From assembly GCA_028280605.1 (NCBI GenBank), contig JANQLL010000074.1, positions 1 through 45,256 of the forward strand: a DNA stretch of 45,256 nucleotides, given 5' to 3'. Source of the DNA: Candidatus Gastranaerophilales bacterium. Lineage in GTDB: Bacteria; Cyanobacteriota; Vampirovibrionia; Gastranaerophilales; JANQFW01. Shown piece by piece: positions 34,408 to 42,606 of this stretch (its first letter is position 1; the number at the start of each line of letters is the position of its first letter). The translations under genes and the position numbers were made by a program. The notes under the pieces were generated by a model that saw nothing but the letters and a program-made list of their open reading frames with translations, ran no database searches and was not told the origin of the DNA.

Positions 34408-34803
34408 ATGTCAGAAAATGAAAACATTATATCAATCAATGCACAATTGAATGATAACAGCAGTATGCAAGTATTTTACCATCATATTTATGAGTATAAA
34501 AAAGGCTTGAGAAATTTAGTTTTATTTACCGGGGCAGCAAAGTTTAAGGATAAAATCAAACAAAGGTTAGAAAACGACAATATAGCTTTTGTAATTGATC
34601 AGGTAAATAGTGAAAAAATTAATGTTTATTTTGGGGCTTCTGATTGTGTTGAAGTTATCAAGACATTCAGTACTTTAAAACTTAATGAGATAAGCCTTGA
34701 GCAAGATTTTATATTAGGCATTATGCTGGGTTATGATCGAATTAAGCAATGTAAGCGCTACCTGGACAGAAGAGAATTGCTAAAAAGACAAAAAGAATTG
34801 TAG
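34408..34803 (+). CDS. DUF2023 family protein
   Basis: The protein is 131 residues with AAGGAG before the ATG. The family pattern is clear: MQVFYHHIYEYKKGLRNLVL (30-49), then INVYFGASDCVEVIKTF and DFILGIMLGYDRIKQCKRYL. Function is not established. Homologues that I recall lie beside flavodoxin genes in anaerobes, which would fit a role under iron limitation, and here it is third in an operon led by a DtxR-type regulator. Two hairpins follow: one overlapping the stop codon and one terminator. Confidence 0.8.
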   Translation: MSENENIISINAQLNDNSSMQVFYHHIYEYKKGLRNLVLFTGAAKFKDKIKQRLENDNIAFVIDQVNSEKINVYFGASDCVEVIKTFSTLKLNEISLEQDFILGIMLGYDRIKQCKRYLDRRELLKRQKEL

Positions 34804-34889
34804 CTTTTGTTAAAGCTATACATATCTTCTCCCTTTCTAATAGTAAATATAAATAAGGATGCTTTTAAAATTTATATAGCATCCTTTTT
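34801..34889 (+). terminator. Tandem hairpins ending the DtxR/DUF2023 operon
   Basis: A 7-bp hairpin (TAGCTTT / AAAGCTA, 34801-34818) starts at the stop codon itself. At 34855-34886 a 9-bp stem (AAGGATGCT / AGCATCCTT) with an AT-rich loop is followed by T residues and acts as the terminator. Confidence 0.7.
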
Positions 34890-34968
34890 GATGTTTTGGA
34901 GCTTTAAAATGTTTCATTTATCTGTGGGCATTGATATTACATTGATATATAGCAGTGTTTTTTCTTGT

Positions 34969-36909
34969 TTATTCATTTAACAGGCTTGCGTATCTATTCA
35001 GTTTTTCAATAAGCTTTTTATTATCCTTCACAAATTTTTTGCCTTTAGATTCAATAGATAACTTCAATACCTCTGGCAAATTTATTCCCTGATCACTTGA
35101 AAGCTGTTCAAAATAAAAATCTTCAAAGTTATTTGGTACTCTCAATGACCAATTTTTATTGCCCGAAGTACCAGGCTTGTTATAAACATCTTTGATACCA
35201 AAGAAATCACTAAAAAATATCTGTATATTTTCTGCAGGGCTTGCAAAAAGCTCTGCAAATTTAGCTTTAATAAATTTTTTTCTGTCTTTTATAATTTTTT
35301 CTGCAAACTTCTCCCTGTGATGCTTATCTTTAATTAAATCCTGTGCAAGGTTTTTAGCATGGATTGTAAGTTCATCAAGTTTTAAAGACTCTGCCCACAC
35401 TGCAAGTGGAACATTATCATGAGTTCCAACCATTACCCAATGATTAGCACCGATATTTTTACCTCTATAAGGATGCTTTTTATTGTGGGGATCAACAAAT
35501 TGAGTAACCCTTACTCCGCTTAGTTTTAGTTCTTTAATAACTTTTTCCACCGGATAAGTTAAAGAACCTAAGTCTTCGGATATTATAGAATTTTTATTCA
35601 TTCCTTCTTCTTTTGCTGCTTGGATAACAGTTTGTTCTAAAAGTTCAGCATATTTTAAAACCTGCTTTTTAGATAATTTGTTCACTCTTTTTTCATTATC
35701 AGAATCAACATCTTTATTTAAATTCTTTTCTTCAATACGGGCATATTTATTTAAAGAGTCTAACTCTGGAGAAGAGTATAATCTACCTGCACCGTCTTCT
35801 GGCTTTGGCTTTTTGCCCGCTTTATATACCCATGGGTCAACTAATCCAATAATATGATCAATCCTTACACCGCCGGGATTTTCTTTAAATATTTTTTTGA
35901 ACATAGCCTTTAGTAGCTTTCCACCTTCGCCTAAAGTGCCGTCTTCATTAAATATATTTTCTGGATCCATAACAGGAAAGCCCCAAGCTTGACCGTCTTT
36001 CGAAAAATAATCAGGAGGACAGCCTAAAGACCAACCTTGTAAGAATAATTTTTGTGTGGACCAAAGATCACAGTCAGAAAATCCTACTTGACGATCTGCT
36101 ATCATTTTTATGTCTTTTTCTAGGGTATATTTTATAATATCTTGTTTTTGTTGATTTGCTACAAACTGTACAAAGTAATAATACTCTATTTCTTGATTAT
36201 ATTTTTCTTTTATTTCTTGTAGCCTTGTTGCATATAACTCTTTTTCTTTGTCATTTTGATAGTTATAAAGGTTTTGATCTGTTTTATTTTTCCAAACCGG
36301 CCAATAATCATTTCCGTGCTCAATTGTTAATGCCGCATAGACAGCATCTTTTTCCAGCCACTCAATATTTTTTTTTATAAAAGATTCAAATTTTTCTTTT
36401 ATTGAATTTAATTCATTCTCTTTAGATTTATAATTATTAAAAGCTTCTCTTAAGGCTTTTTCCTGGTTTGTGAATATATAATCATAAGCAACAAAATTTT
36501 TGTCATTATTGGGGTTATTATCAGCTATTTGTTGAAATGTTTGTTCTGATAAAATATTTTTCCATTTGTCGGTTGTTAATTCAAAAAGATCAATAAACAA
36601 AGGATTATCAGAAAACATAGTACCTGTATATGGTGATGCATCAATAGCTTTTGTTTTGCCGGATGGACCTAATTGAATACTATTAAAAATACCTTCTATA
36701 AAATCAATAAATTTTTTAGCCCCTTGTGAGTATGGAGAACCTATGCCGGTATTTTGACCTTCAATCGATGGAAAGCTGGCACCATGTAATATGATTGTAA
36801 GGTGCTTTTTACCAAGTGCTTCTAATGCTTTATTTATTACTTTTTTATAATTTTTAAATTCGTTTTGGAATAATTCATTTTTTAAATTCTTTTTCATTTC
36901 AGCTGTCAT
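34969..36909 (-). CDS. malQ: 4-alpha-glucanotransferase, GH77
   Basis: The protein is 646 residues, longer than the common 500-residue MalQ because of charged inserts around 115-240 and 360-420. Motifs are clear: SIQLGPSG near the N-terminus, CPPDYFSKDGQAWGFP, VRIDH with nucleophile D351, SEDLG with acid/base E445, and THDN with D498. It transfers maltodextrin segments between alpha-1,4-glucans in glycogen or maltodextrin turnover in the cytosol. AAGGA lies 10 bases before the ATG. It stands alone, with no glycogen synthase or phosphorylase nearby. Confidence 0.92.
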   Translation of the reverse strand: MTAEMKKNLKNELFQNEFKNYKKVINKALEALGKKHLTIILHGASFPSIEGQNTGIGSPYSQGAKKFIDFIEGIFNSIQLGPSGKTKAIDASPYTGTMFSDNPLFIDLFELTTDKWKNILSEQTFQQIADNNPNNDKNFVAYDYIFTNQEKALREAFNNYKSKENELNSIKEKFESFIKKNIEWLEKDAVYAALTIEHGNDYWPVWKNKTDQNLYNYQNDKEKELYATRLQEIKEKYNQEIEYYYFVQFVANQQKQDIIKYTLEKDIKMIADRQVGFSDCDLWSTQKLFLQGWSLGCPPDYFSKDGQAWGFPVMDPENIFNEDGTLGEGGKLLKAMFKKIFKENPGGVRIDHIIGLVDPWVYKAGKKPKPEDGAGRLYSSPELDSLNKYARIEEKNLNKDVDSDNEKRVNKLSKKQVLKYAELLEQTVIQAAKEEGMNKNSIISEDLGSLTYPVEKVIKELKLSGVRVTQFVDPHNKKHPYRGKNIGANHWVMVGTHDNVPLAVWAESLKLDELTIHAKNLAQDLIKDKHHREKFAEKIIKDRKKFIKAKFAELFASPAENIQIFFSDFFGIKDVYNKPGTSGNKNWSLRVPNNFEDFYFEQLSSDQGINLPEVLKLSIESKGKKFVKDNKKLIEKLNRYASLLNE

Positions 36910-37250
36910 TGTTAAATAAGTCCTTAGTTTTTAAGTTTTTATCTCTATTTACAAGATTATTATACTATATTAATCTTTATATTCTTTATATTCGTTGTAA
37001 CTAATAAAATAAATATTTAATAAACTTTAAATAAAATATAAATAATCAATAATAAATCTTGATTATTAGCAGTTAATCAATATATAATACAAACAAGGAA
37101 ACATACTATAAAATAATATTTGGAGTGTCCCCAAAATGCAATAAGTATCAGCTTAATAGTATTATTATGATTTATATTGCAGTTTATTATACTCTCGTTA
37201 AATAAACAAACCACAGCTCTAGGTAGCTTATTAAGGAGATGTTCAAAAAC
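36910..37250. other. Divergent 340-base regulatory interval between malQ and cheR
   Basis: It is AT-rich with no gene. It holds a cheR promoter (37059-37088), a 7-bp dyad TAATCAA / TTGATTA (37043-37065) that overlaps the -35, and a further TTAATCAA half-site at 37073-37080. The malQ promoter must lie at about 36940-37020 but no single pair of hexamers stands out. Confidence 0.5.
37059..37088 (+). promoter_or_regulatory. cheR promoter
   Basis: TTGATT (37059-37064), an 18-bp spacer and a perfect TATAAT (37083-37088). The leader to the start codon is about 155 bases. The repeated TAATCAA element overlapping the -35 is a candidate operator. Confidence 0.6.
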
Positions 37251-38060
37251 ATGTGTACTCTTACAGAATCAGTATTATACAAGTTTAATCAATTAATTTA
37301 TGAAAATTTAGGTATTAAGCTTGATGAAACCAATCAAGAGATGTTAAAGGCTCGACTTAACAGACTTATGTTGAAGCACAATATAGAAAACTATCATGAA
37401 TACTTTAACACATTGATGTCAAATAAAAATACACCTATTTGGTCAGAATTTATAGATGAAATAACAACACATATGACAAGCTTTTTTAGGGAAGACGGTC
37501 AATTTAAATTTATTCATGAAAATATAAATAGCATAACTCAAATTAATCAAAGAATTTTGCAAAATAATGAAATAAGAGTATGGAGTGCAGCTTGCTCATC
37601 TGGAGAAGAGCCTTATACTATCGCAATGGTTTTAAAAGAAGCGTTACCAGATAATGTAAAGGTAAAAATTTTAGCAAGTGATATTAGCAATGGCATAATT
37701 CAAAAGGCACAAAAGGGTGTTTATCCACAAGAAATAAATCAACAGGTTAAGCCTCTTTTATTAGAAAAATATTTTAAATTAAAAGATGATAAGTATTATA
37801 TATCTGATGAAATAAAAAATATGATAACTTTCAGAACCTTTAATTTAATGAATGATTTTCCTTTTAAAAATACTTTTGACATGATTTTTTGTAGAAATGT
37901 TATGATCTACTTTGATCACAGTACGCAAAGCAACTTAGTAAACAAATTTTATAATTTTTTGCCAAAAAATGGATTGTTATTCATTGGCAGTAGCGAGAGT
38001 TTAGCTAAAATTGATCATAATAAACTAAAATATGTAAGACCATCAGTTTATATGAGATAA
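37251..38060 (+). CDS. cheR: Chemotaxis protein methyltransferase CheR
   Basis: The protein is 269 residues. ATG 37251 is preferred over ATG 37239 because AAGGAG ends right at the latter, leaving no spacing. The helical CheR N-domain (to about 75) is followed by the SAM-binding domain with VWSAACSSGEEPYTIAM (about 113-129), ILASDIS and FDMIFCRNVMIYFD. It methylates Glu residues of chemoreceptors using S-adenosylmethionine. It stands apart from other che genes. There is no TPR or response-regulator fusion. A terminator follows at 38100. Confidence 0.92.
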   Translation: MCTLTESVLYKFNQLIYENLGIKLDETNQEMLKARLNRLMLKHNIENYHEYFNTLMSNKNTPIWSEFIDEITTHMTSFFREDGQFKFIHENINSITQINQRILQNNEIRVWSAACSSGEEPYTIAMVLKEALPDNVKVKILASDISNGIIQKAQKGVYPQEINQQVKPLLLEKYFKLKDDKYYISDEIKNMITFRTFNLMNDFPFKNTFDMIFCRNVMIYFDHSTQSNLVNKFYNFLPKNGLLFIGSSESLAKIDHNKLKYVRPSVYMR

Positions 38061-38099
38061 TTTATTTTGATTTGAAAAATAAATATATTAATTTTTATT

Positions 38100-38145
38100 A
38101 AAAGCTTAGGAAGTAAACAGCAATTTTTCTAGGCTTTTAGTTTTT
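38100..38145 (+). terminator. cheR terminator
   Basis: Imperfect 13-bp stem (AAAAGCTTAGGAA pairing with TTTTCTAGGCTTTT, two G-T pairs), then AGTTTTT. It begins 40 bases after the cheR stop. Confidence 0.6.
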
Positions 38146-38215
38146 AAGAAATAGGATTGAAGTTTAAATAAAAACCACAAAATATAGAATACGGATTGAA
38201 TAGGGAGGACATTAG

Positions 38216-38419
38216 ATGGCAGGGACTATATCTTCAATGGGAGTAGCTCCAGGAAGAAATGTTTATTCCAAAAGAGCAAATCAAGAAGGACAAAATGTTA
38301 GCTTTAGTGGAGCAATGGAAGACATAAGTCATAAAGCTCGGCAAAGTGGTCCAAGGGTTGGTACATATTGTGCGATTGGCATTATTTGTGCCGCTTTTTT
38401 TAAATTATTTTGTGGATAA
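38216..38419 (+). CDS. Small membrane protein of unknown function
   Basis: The protein is 67 residues with GGGAGG about 8 bases before the ATG. The N-terminal two thirds is polar (MAGTISSMGVAPGRNVYSKR and QNVSFSGAMEDI). The C-terminus is one hydrophobic span (GTYCAIGIICAAFFKLFCG), so it is probably tail-anchored in the inner membrane. I do not recognise it. It lies between cheR and a membrane-anchored HD protein, with a good start signal but no clear promoter. Confidence 0.65.
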   Translation: MAGTISSMGVAPGRNVYSKRANQEGQNVSFSGAMEDISHKARQSGPRVGTYCAIGIICAAFFKLFCG

Positions 38420-38514
38420 AAGATTTATTTTTATATACTGGTATTAAACCAAGCATTTCTTATTAATGTAGGTAGAAAGGACCTGTATGACTTTAATTTG
38501 ACTTTAGGAAGTGA

Positions 38515-38622
38515 ATGATTGAAGAAAGATTAAATCAAGATTCTAGACTAACTCAAAATATTTTTCAGAATTCTAATTTAAAGATTGACCGAAATTTAAT
38601 TAATGAGTATTTAAAACGTTAA
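38515..38622 (+). CDS. Possible 35-residue protein
   Basis: A short frame starts at ATG 38515 after AGGAAGTG and reads MIEERLNQDSRLTQNIFQNS onward to stop TAA at 38620-38622. It is charged and probably helical, with no membrane span. The ribosome binding site and amino acid make-up resemble real genes of this genome, but at this length chance cannot be excluded. Confidence 0.4.
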   Translation: MIEERLNQDSRLTQNIFQNSNLKIDRNLINEYLKR

Positions 38623-38642
38623 TAAAGAAATGAAATTAGTAC

Positions 38643-40094
38643 CTACACCTCTGTGCATTTTTTGTACAGAGGTGTTCCAATTCTAGACTTAATGATGCAA
38701 GTAGATGATGACTGTTTAATATGTACATCTGTTTTTTTTACGGCCAGCCAATAATCTCCGCTGTAAAGATAATAAAGATAGCTATTAACAGCTTTTAAAT
38801 CAGCTTTTGCTAACATTTTTTGTATTTCAAAGTCTTCTTTTGTCTTAAATTTGGCAAGTGTTTTAGATATTTTATCAGTAGATTTATATTGCTTGTACTC
38901 CTCAAGCCAATGATGATTTTCTATAAGGTCATAAACCCTCTCCCTATCAGCTTCATTTAAGTTAAGTTTAGCTGTTATATCTAATGACTTAATTGCAGAC
39001 TTAATTGCGTGAGCTTTGTCTGGTATTCCTTCACTTTTGGCTATATCGTGAATTAATATTGAAATCTTAGCAATAGTTTTATTTTTATCGGAAAGCTTTT
39101 TATAATTAGGGTCGCCTGTTAGTTCTTTAAGAGCTTTTAACATATGTATATCTAGCGAATATTTATGTGTCCTATGCTGTTTTTTAGCAATAATTGCAAA
39201 GAAATCCGGCATTGCTTTTATTATAGAGTTTAAATCTTTATCTAAGTTTGAATCACCTGTATTTATTTTATTAAATATGGTAAAAGCTTTTATTTTACCT
39301 TCTATTTGTTTTATTTTAGCTTTAGGGATATCTGAAATTAATGGATTAGCATTTTCTTTAATTTCAGGAAAGCCTTTCATTTTTAATTTGTTTTTAGATG
39401 AATATATGTAAAATCCATATTTTTTAAAGATTGTTTCCTTATGAGTAGCCGTAAAGTCTTTTGTTATACTATTTACATCTTCAATAAATTTATTTCTAGA
39501 GTATTTTAAGGGTAATCCCTTTTTAAATTTATTAAAATTAAGTTGCTTTATTGACTTTTCTATACCCCAAAGACCATTATAAAAGTTTTTTAAAACAGTT
39601 GTACTTAGGCTTTTTGCTGATTTTGAAGGTTTAATCATAAAAGATAAGTCGGACGATAATTTTAAGTATATATTTTTTGTGGACAGTCCGGCTTTTGCTA
39701 GGGCTTCTTCTTTTAAAGGCTGTAAACATTGGAGTTTCTTAAATAATTGAATTTTTTCACTATTGGGAATGCTTGATAATGCTTCAACCTTTTGTTTTTC
39801 AGTTATAAAAGATAATATTTGCTTATCAGAATCACTTTTGAATATTTTAGTTAATTGTTTTTTTGCATGCTTTATCTTTAAAACCTTAATTGATTTATAA
39901 ATAGTGAGAGAACCAAGTAGCATGGTTAATAATAAGGCTCCTTTTTTTAAAGTAGAATATGTAGAATATTTAGTTGGATTATAATCCAAATGACCTTTAT
40001 TTTCAGCAAATCTATCATAGCCTGCGTTTTTATTTTTTGAGGCATTTTTAAAAAAAATCTGCTTGTTATTATAACTTGTAATATTGCTTATCAT
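38643..40094 (-). CDS. Membrane-anchored HD-domain protein
   Basis: The protein is 483 residues. A polar N-terminus is followed by one hydrophobic span at about 52-68 (GALLLTMLLGSLTIYKSIKV). A helical middle part leads to a C-terminal HD domain: TRHKYSLDIHMLKAL (about 317-331), SILIHDIAKSEG with the HD pair (about 349-360), HAIKSA and LIENHHWLEEY. The metal-binding His and Asp appear intact, so it is a probable metal-dependent phosphohydrolase facing the cytosol. The substrate is unknown and the non-HD part matches nothing I know. The last codons form a perfect 10-bp inverted repeat over the stop. Confidence 0.72.
   Translation of the reverse strand: MISNITSYNNKQIFFKNASKNKNAGYDRFAENKGHLDYNPTKYSTYSTLKKGALLLTMLLGSLTIYKSIKVLKIKHAKKQLTKIFKSDSDKQILSFITEKQKVEALSSIPNSEKIQLFKKLQCLQPLKEEALAKAGLSTKNIYLKLSSDLSFMIKPSKSAKSLSTTVLKNFYNGLWGIEKSIKQLNFNKFKKGLPLKYSRNKFIEDVNSITKDFTATHKETIFKKYGFYIYSSKNKLKMKGFPEIKENANPLISDIPKAKIKQIEGKIKAFTIFNKINTGDSNLDKDLNSIIKAMPDFFAIIAKKQHRTHKYSLDIHMLKALKELTGDPNYKKLSDKNKTIAKISILIHDIAKSEGIPDKAHAIKSAIKSLDITAKLNLNEADRERVYDLIENHHWLEEYKQYKSTDKISKTLAKFKTKEDFEIQKMLAKADLKAVNSYLYYLYSGDYWLAVKKTDVHIKQSSSTCIIKSRIGTPLYKKCTEV
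38645..38675. terminator. Strong inverted repeat over the HD gene's stop codon
   Basis: ACACCTCTGT and ACAGAGGTGT are perfect 10-bp arms that extend to 13 pairs with one wobble. The stop codon is at one arm's edge. On neither strand does a proper T-run follow, so it may protect 3' ends of the converging transcripts rather than terminate. Confidence 0.45.
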
Positions 40095-40370
40095 TATGTA
40101 TTCACGTTTTCTTTGTTTATTAAAGATATTCTTTCTATTTATTTAAAGTATCTTAATTTTAAAATTTAACCAAAGAAAGAATGATTTGTATATTATTTAG
40201 TTTCTTAATAAAATAATAATTAATAGCGTAAGAATTTAAACTATCAATCAGTTAAATTTTGAATTATTTTTTTTAATATCGGTTATTTAAATTAATTTTA
40301 ATACGATTAAATAAACTGCGAAATATTTTATAATTAGAGTTAAAAATATTCGAAATGAGAAGAGGTACAA

Positions 40371-41822
40371 ATGAATAATAAAAATATATTTGGTGTAATA
40401 TTAGCAGGCGGAAGCGGTAGCAGGCTTTGGCCATTAAGTAGAGAAATGCACCCTAAGCAATTATTAAGATTAAACAATGAATATACTTTGTTTCAATCCA
40501 CATTTAATAGATTATCAAACGTTGTTGAGCCGGAAAACATCTTAACAATCACAAATGTTAAGCATTCACCGGAAATAAAAATACAAATTGATGAATTGAA
40601 AAATGATTTAAAAGTATCTAAAGATATAAAAGTATTGATTGAACCGTTAGGAAGAAATACTGCTCCTGCAATTGCTTTATCTGCATACTATATTCAAAAA
40701 TTGATGATAGAAGAAGGCAATGATCCTATTATATTTATTGCTCCTTCTGATCACTTAATTAAAGATAGAGTTAAATTTGAAGAAAATTTTGCAGAAGCTG
40801 TTAAATTGGCAGAAAAAGGTTATATTGCAACCTTTGGTGTAATACCGGATAAACCCGATACTGGTTATGGTTATATTAGTACTTGCCAAAAAGATGAAAT
40901 TTCTGCAATCACTGAGTCGGCAGTGAAAGTGGAAGAATTTAAGGAAAAGCCTGATATAGAAACCGCAAAAGAATATTGCAGGCTAGGTACTTATTTCTGG
41001 AATAGTGGTATGTTTATGTTTAAAGCTTCTACTATAATGGATGAAATTCAAAAATATTCTCCAGAAATTACTAACAATCTTAAAGAATCAAAGCTTAATG
41101 AGTCAGGTCCGACTATGAACTTTGAAGACTATGAAAAAATGACGAATATTTCTATTGACTACGCAGTAATGGAAAGATCTGATTTAATAACATTATTGCC
41201 TTTAAAATGTGACTGGAATGACCTTGGTTCCTGGCAGGCAATATATGAAACTTCTCCAAAAGATGAGAATAGCAATAATATTTCAGGCAATGTTATAGAT
41301 GTAGATAGCGAAAATTCTTTAATTTATAGTACCTCCAGGTTGGTTTCTACAATCGGCCTAAAGGACACAGTTGTTATAGAGACAGAAGATGCTGTTTTGG
41401 TCTGTGATAAAAATAAAACTCAGGATGTGAAAAAAGTTTATGAAAAATTAAAACAGAATAATGATAATACTTATTTAGTTCATAAGACAGTTTATAGGCC
41501 TTGGGGATATTATACTGTACTTAACAGGGGTGATGGCTTTTTAACAAAGCTAATACAAGTAAATAAAGGCGCTAAGCTGAGCTTGCAATTGCATTATCAT
41601 AGAAGTGAACATTGGGTAGTACTGTCCGGTGTGGCTAATGTTAGAAAAGGGGATGAGACTTTTGTGCTTAACCCGGGTGATAGTATTGATATACCTTGTA
41701 ATGTTAAGCATTGTCTTGAAAATCCAGGAAAAATCGATTTGCAGATTATTGAGATTCAAAAAGGTCAGTATTTAGAAGAAGATGATATTGTAAGGTTTGA
41801 AGATATTTACGGGCGTGTATAG
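40371..41822 (+). CDS. manC: Mannose-1-phosphate guanylyltransferase / mannose-6-phosphate isomerase
   Basis: The protein is 483 residues, the usual size of the bifunctional type II enzyme. The nucleotidyltransferase domain starts GVILAGGSGSRLWPLSRE and includes EEFKEKPD and GTYFWNSGMFMF. The C-terminal cupin isomerase has RPWGYYTVL and metal ligands in HYHRSEHWVVLSG (408-420). It makes GDP-mannose from fructose 6-phosphate via mannose 6- and 1-phosphate (with a separate phosphomannomutase). GDP-mannose would feed polysaccharide synthesis, perhaps the block at 20646-26890. AGAGG precedes the ATG. Confidence 0.93.
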   Translation: MNNKNIFGVILAGGSGSRLWPLSREMHPKQLLRLNNEYTLFQSTFNRLSNVVEPENILTITNVKHSPEIKIQIDELKNDLKVSKDIKVLIEPLGRNTAPAIALSAYYIQKLMIEEGNDPIIFIAPSDHLIKDRVKFEENFAEAVKLAEKGYIATFGVIPDKPDTGYGYISTCQKDEISAITESAVKVEEFKEKPDIETAKEYCRLGTYFWNSGMFMFKASTIMDEIQKYSPEITNNLKESKLNESGPTMNFEDYEKMTNISIDYAVMERSDLITLLPLKCDWNDLGSWQAIYETSPKDENSNNISGNVIDVDSENSLIYSTSRLVSTIGLKDTVVIETEDAVLVCDKNKTQDVKKVYEKLKQNNDNTYLVHKTVYRPWGYYTVLNRGDGFLTKLIQVNKGAKLSLQLHYHRSEHWVVLSGVANVRKGDETFVLNPGDSIDIPCNVKHCLENPGKIDLQIIEIQKGQYLEEDDIVRFEDIYGRV

Positions 41823-41847
41823 ATAGAGATTAAAAGATATGCTTAAA

Positions 41848-41884
41848 TCAAAGCCTTCACCTATTATTTAAATGAAGGCTTTGA
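41848..41884. terminator. Bidirectional hairpin between manC and the PPC-domain gene
   Basis: A perfect 12-bp stem (TCAAAGCCTTCA / TGAAGGCTTTGA) with a 13-base AT-rich loop lies between converging genes. T-runs are short, so it is a probable but not ideal terminator for both. Confidence 0.65.
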
Positions 41885-41900
41885 CTCTAAAACATCTTTT

Positions 41901-42368
41901 TTATTCACTCCATAAAGGTAACCCGGTTGTTTGGTCAAGACCTCTGTGTAGCTCCGGTCCGTCAAAGGACTGGATTATTATTTCAGCTGCAAATATGTTA
42001 GTGCCGGGCATTAAATGTCCGCCGTAGGTCTTGCCCTCTTTATCTGAAACAATTAAGTGAATATGAGCAAAAGGCTCTCCTTCTTTTAAGGAAATATTAC
42101 CCAATCCGCTAACTATTTCAAATGGTGCAAATGTGTCATTAGGCTCATTTATTCCTATTTCTTTTAATCCTGGTATAAAACAAGTATATTTATGTTTTTT
42201 TTGATCGTAAAAACCTAATTTAACAGTTGATACAGCTCCTATTAGCGAAATTAATCCTGTTTTTATATGATTTTTTTTACAGGTAGTATTTATTTCTTCT
42301 AGCAGATCAGCCTGGTGTTGCAAGCGTCCCATGTGAATTTTATTTAACTTGTATTCATTTATAAACAT
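41901..42368 (-). CDS. PPC/DUF296 domain protein
   Basis: The protein is 155 residues with GAGGAG before the ATG. It matches the PPC (plant and prokaryote conserved, DUF296) domain: a metal-like GEPFAHIHLIVSD, then YGGHLMPG, after the IGAVSTVKLGFYD strand. Prokaryotic members are free-standing trimers with a proposed metal- or ligand-binding role and no AT-hook, as here. Function is unknown. It is a single-gene unit. Confidence 0.82.
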   Translation of the reverse strand: MFINEYKLNKIHMGRLQHQADLLEEINTTCKKNHIKTGLISLIGAVSTVKLGFYDQKKHKYTCFIPGLKEIGINEPNDTFAPFEIVSGLGNISLKEGEPFAHIHLIVSDKEGKTYGGHLMPGTNIFAAEIIIQSFDGPELHRGLDQTTGLPLWSE

Positions 42369-42543
42369 ATTTTTCTCCTCTTTTTTTTAAAATAGACTTT
42401 TAGGATTATCTTTTTTTATAGTATATATGATATAAATTATATGGTAAATCTAGTTTTTATTCAGGTTCTCAATTAAATTTCAGGTTAGGTTACTCTTTTC
42501 AGAGTATAGTCTATTTTAGTTAGATACAACGTGATTGAATAAT

Positions 42544-42571
42544 CTGAAAAATATTCTTGAGTTAGTATAAT
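42544..42571 (+). promoter_or_regulatory. Promoter of the response-regulator gene
   Basis: CTGAAA (42544-42549), 16 bp and a perfect TATAAT (42566-42571), 36 bases before the ATG. The -35 matches 4 of 6. Confidence 0.5.
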
Positions 42572-42606
42572 AGAAGTTTAGTTAGTTATTTTAATCAGGT
42601 TTTAAT

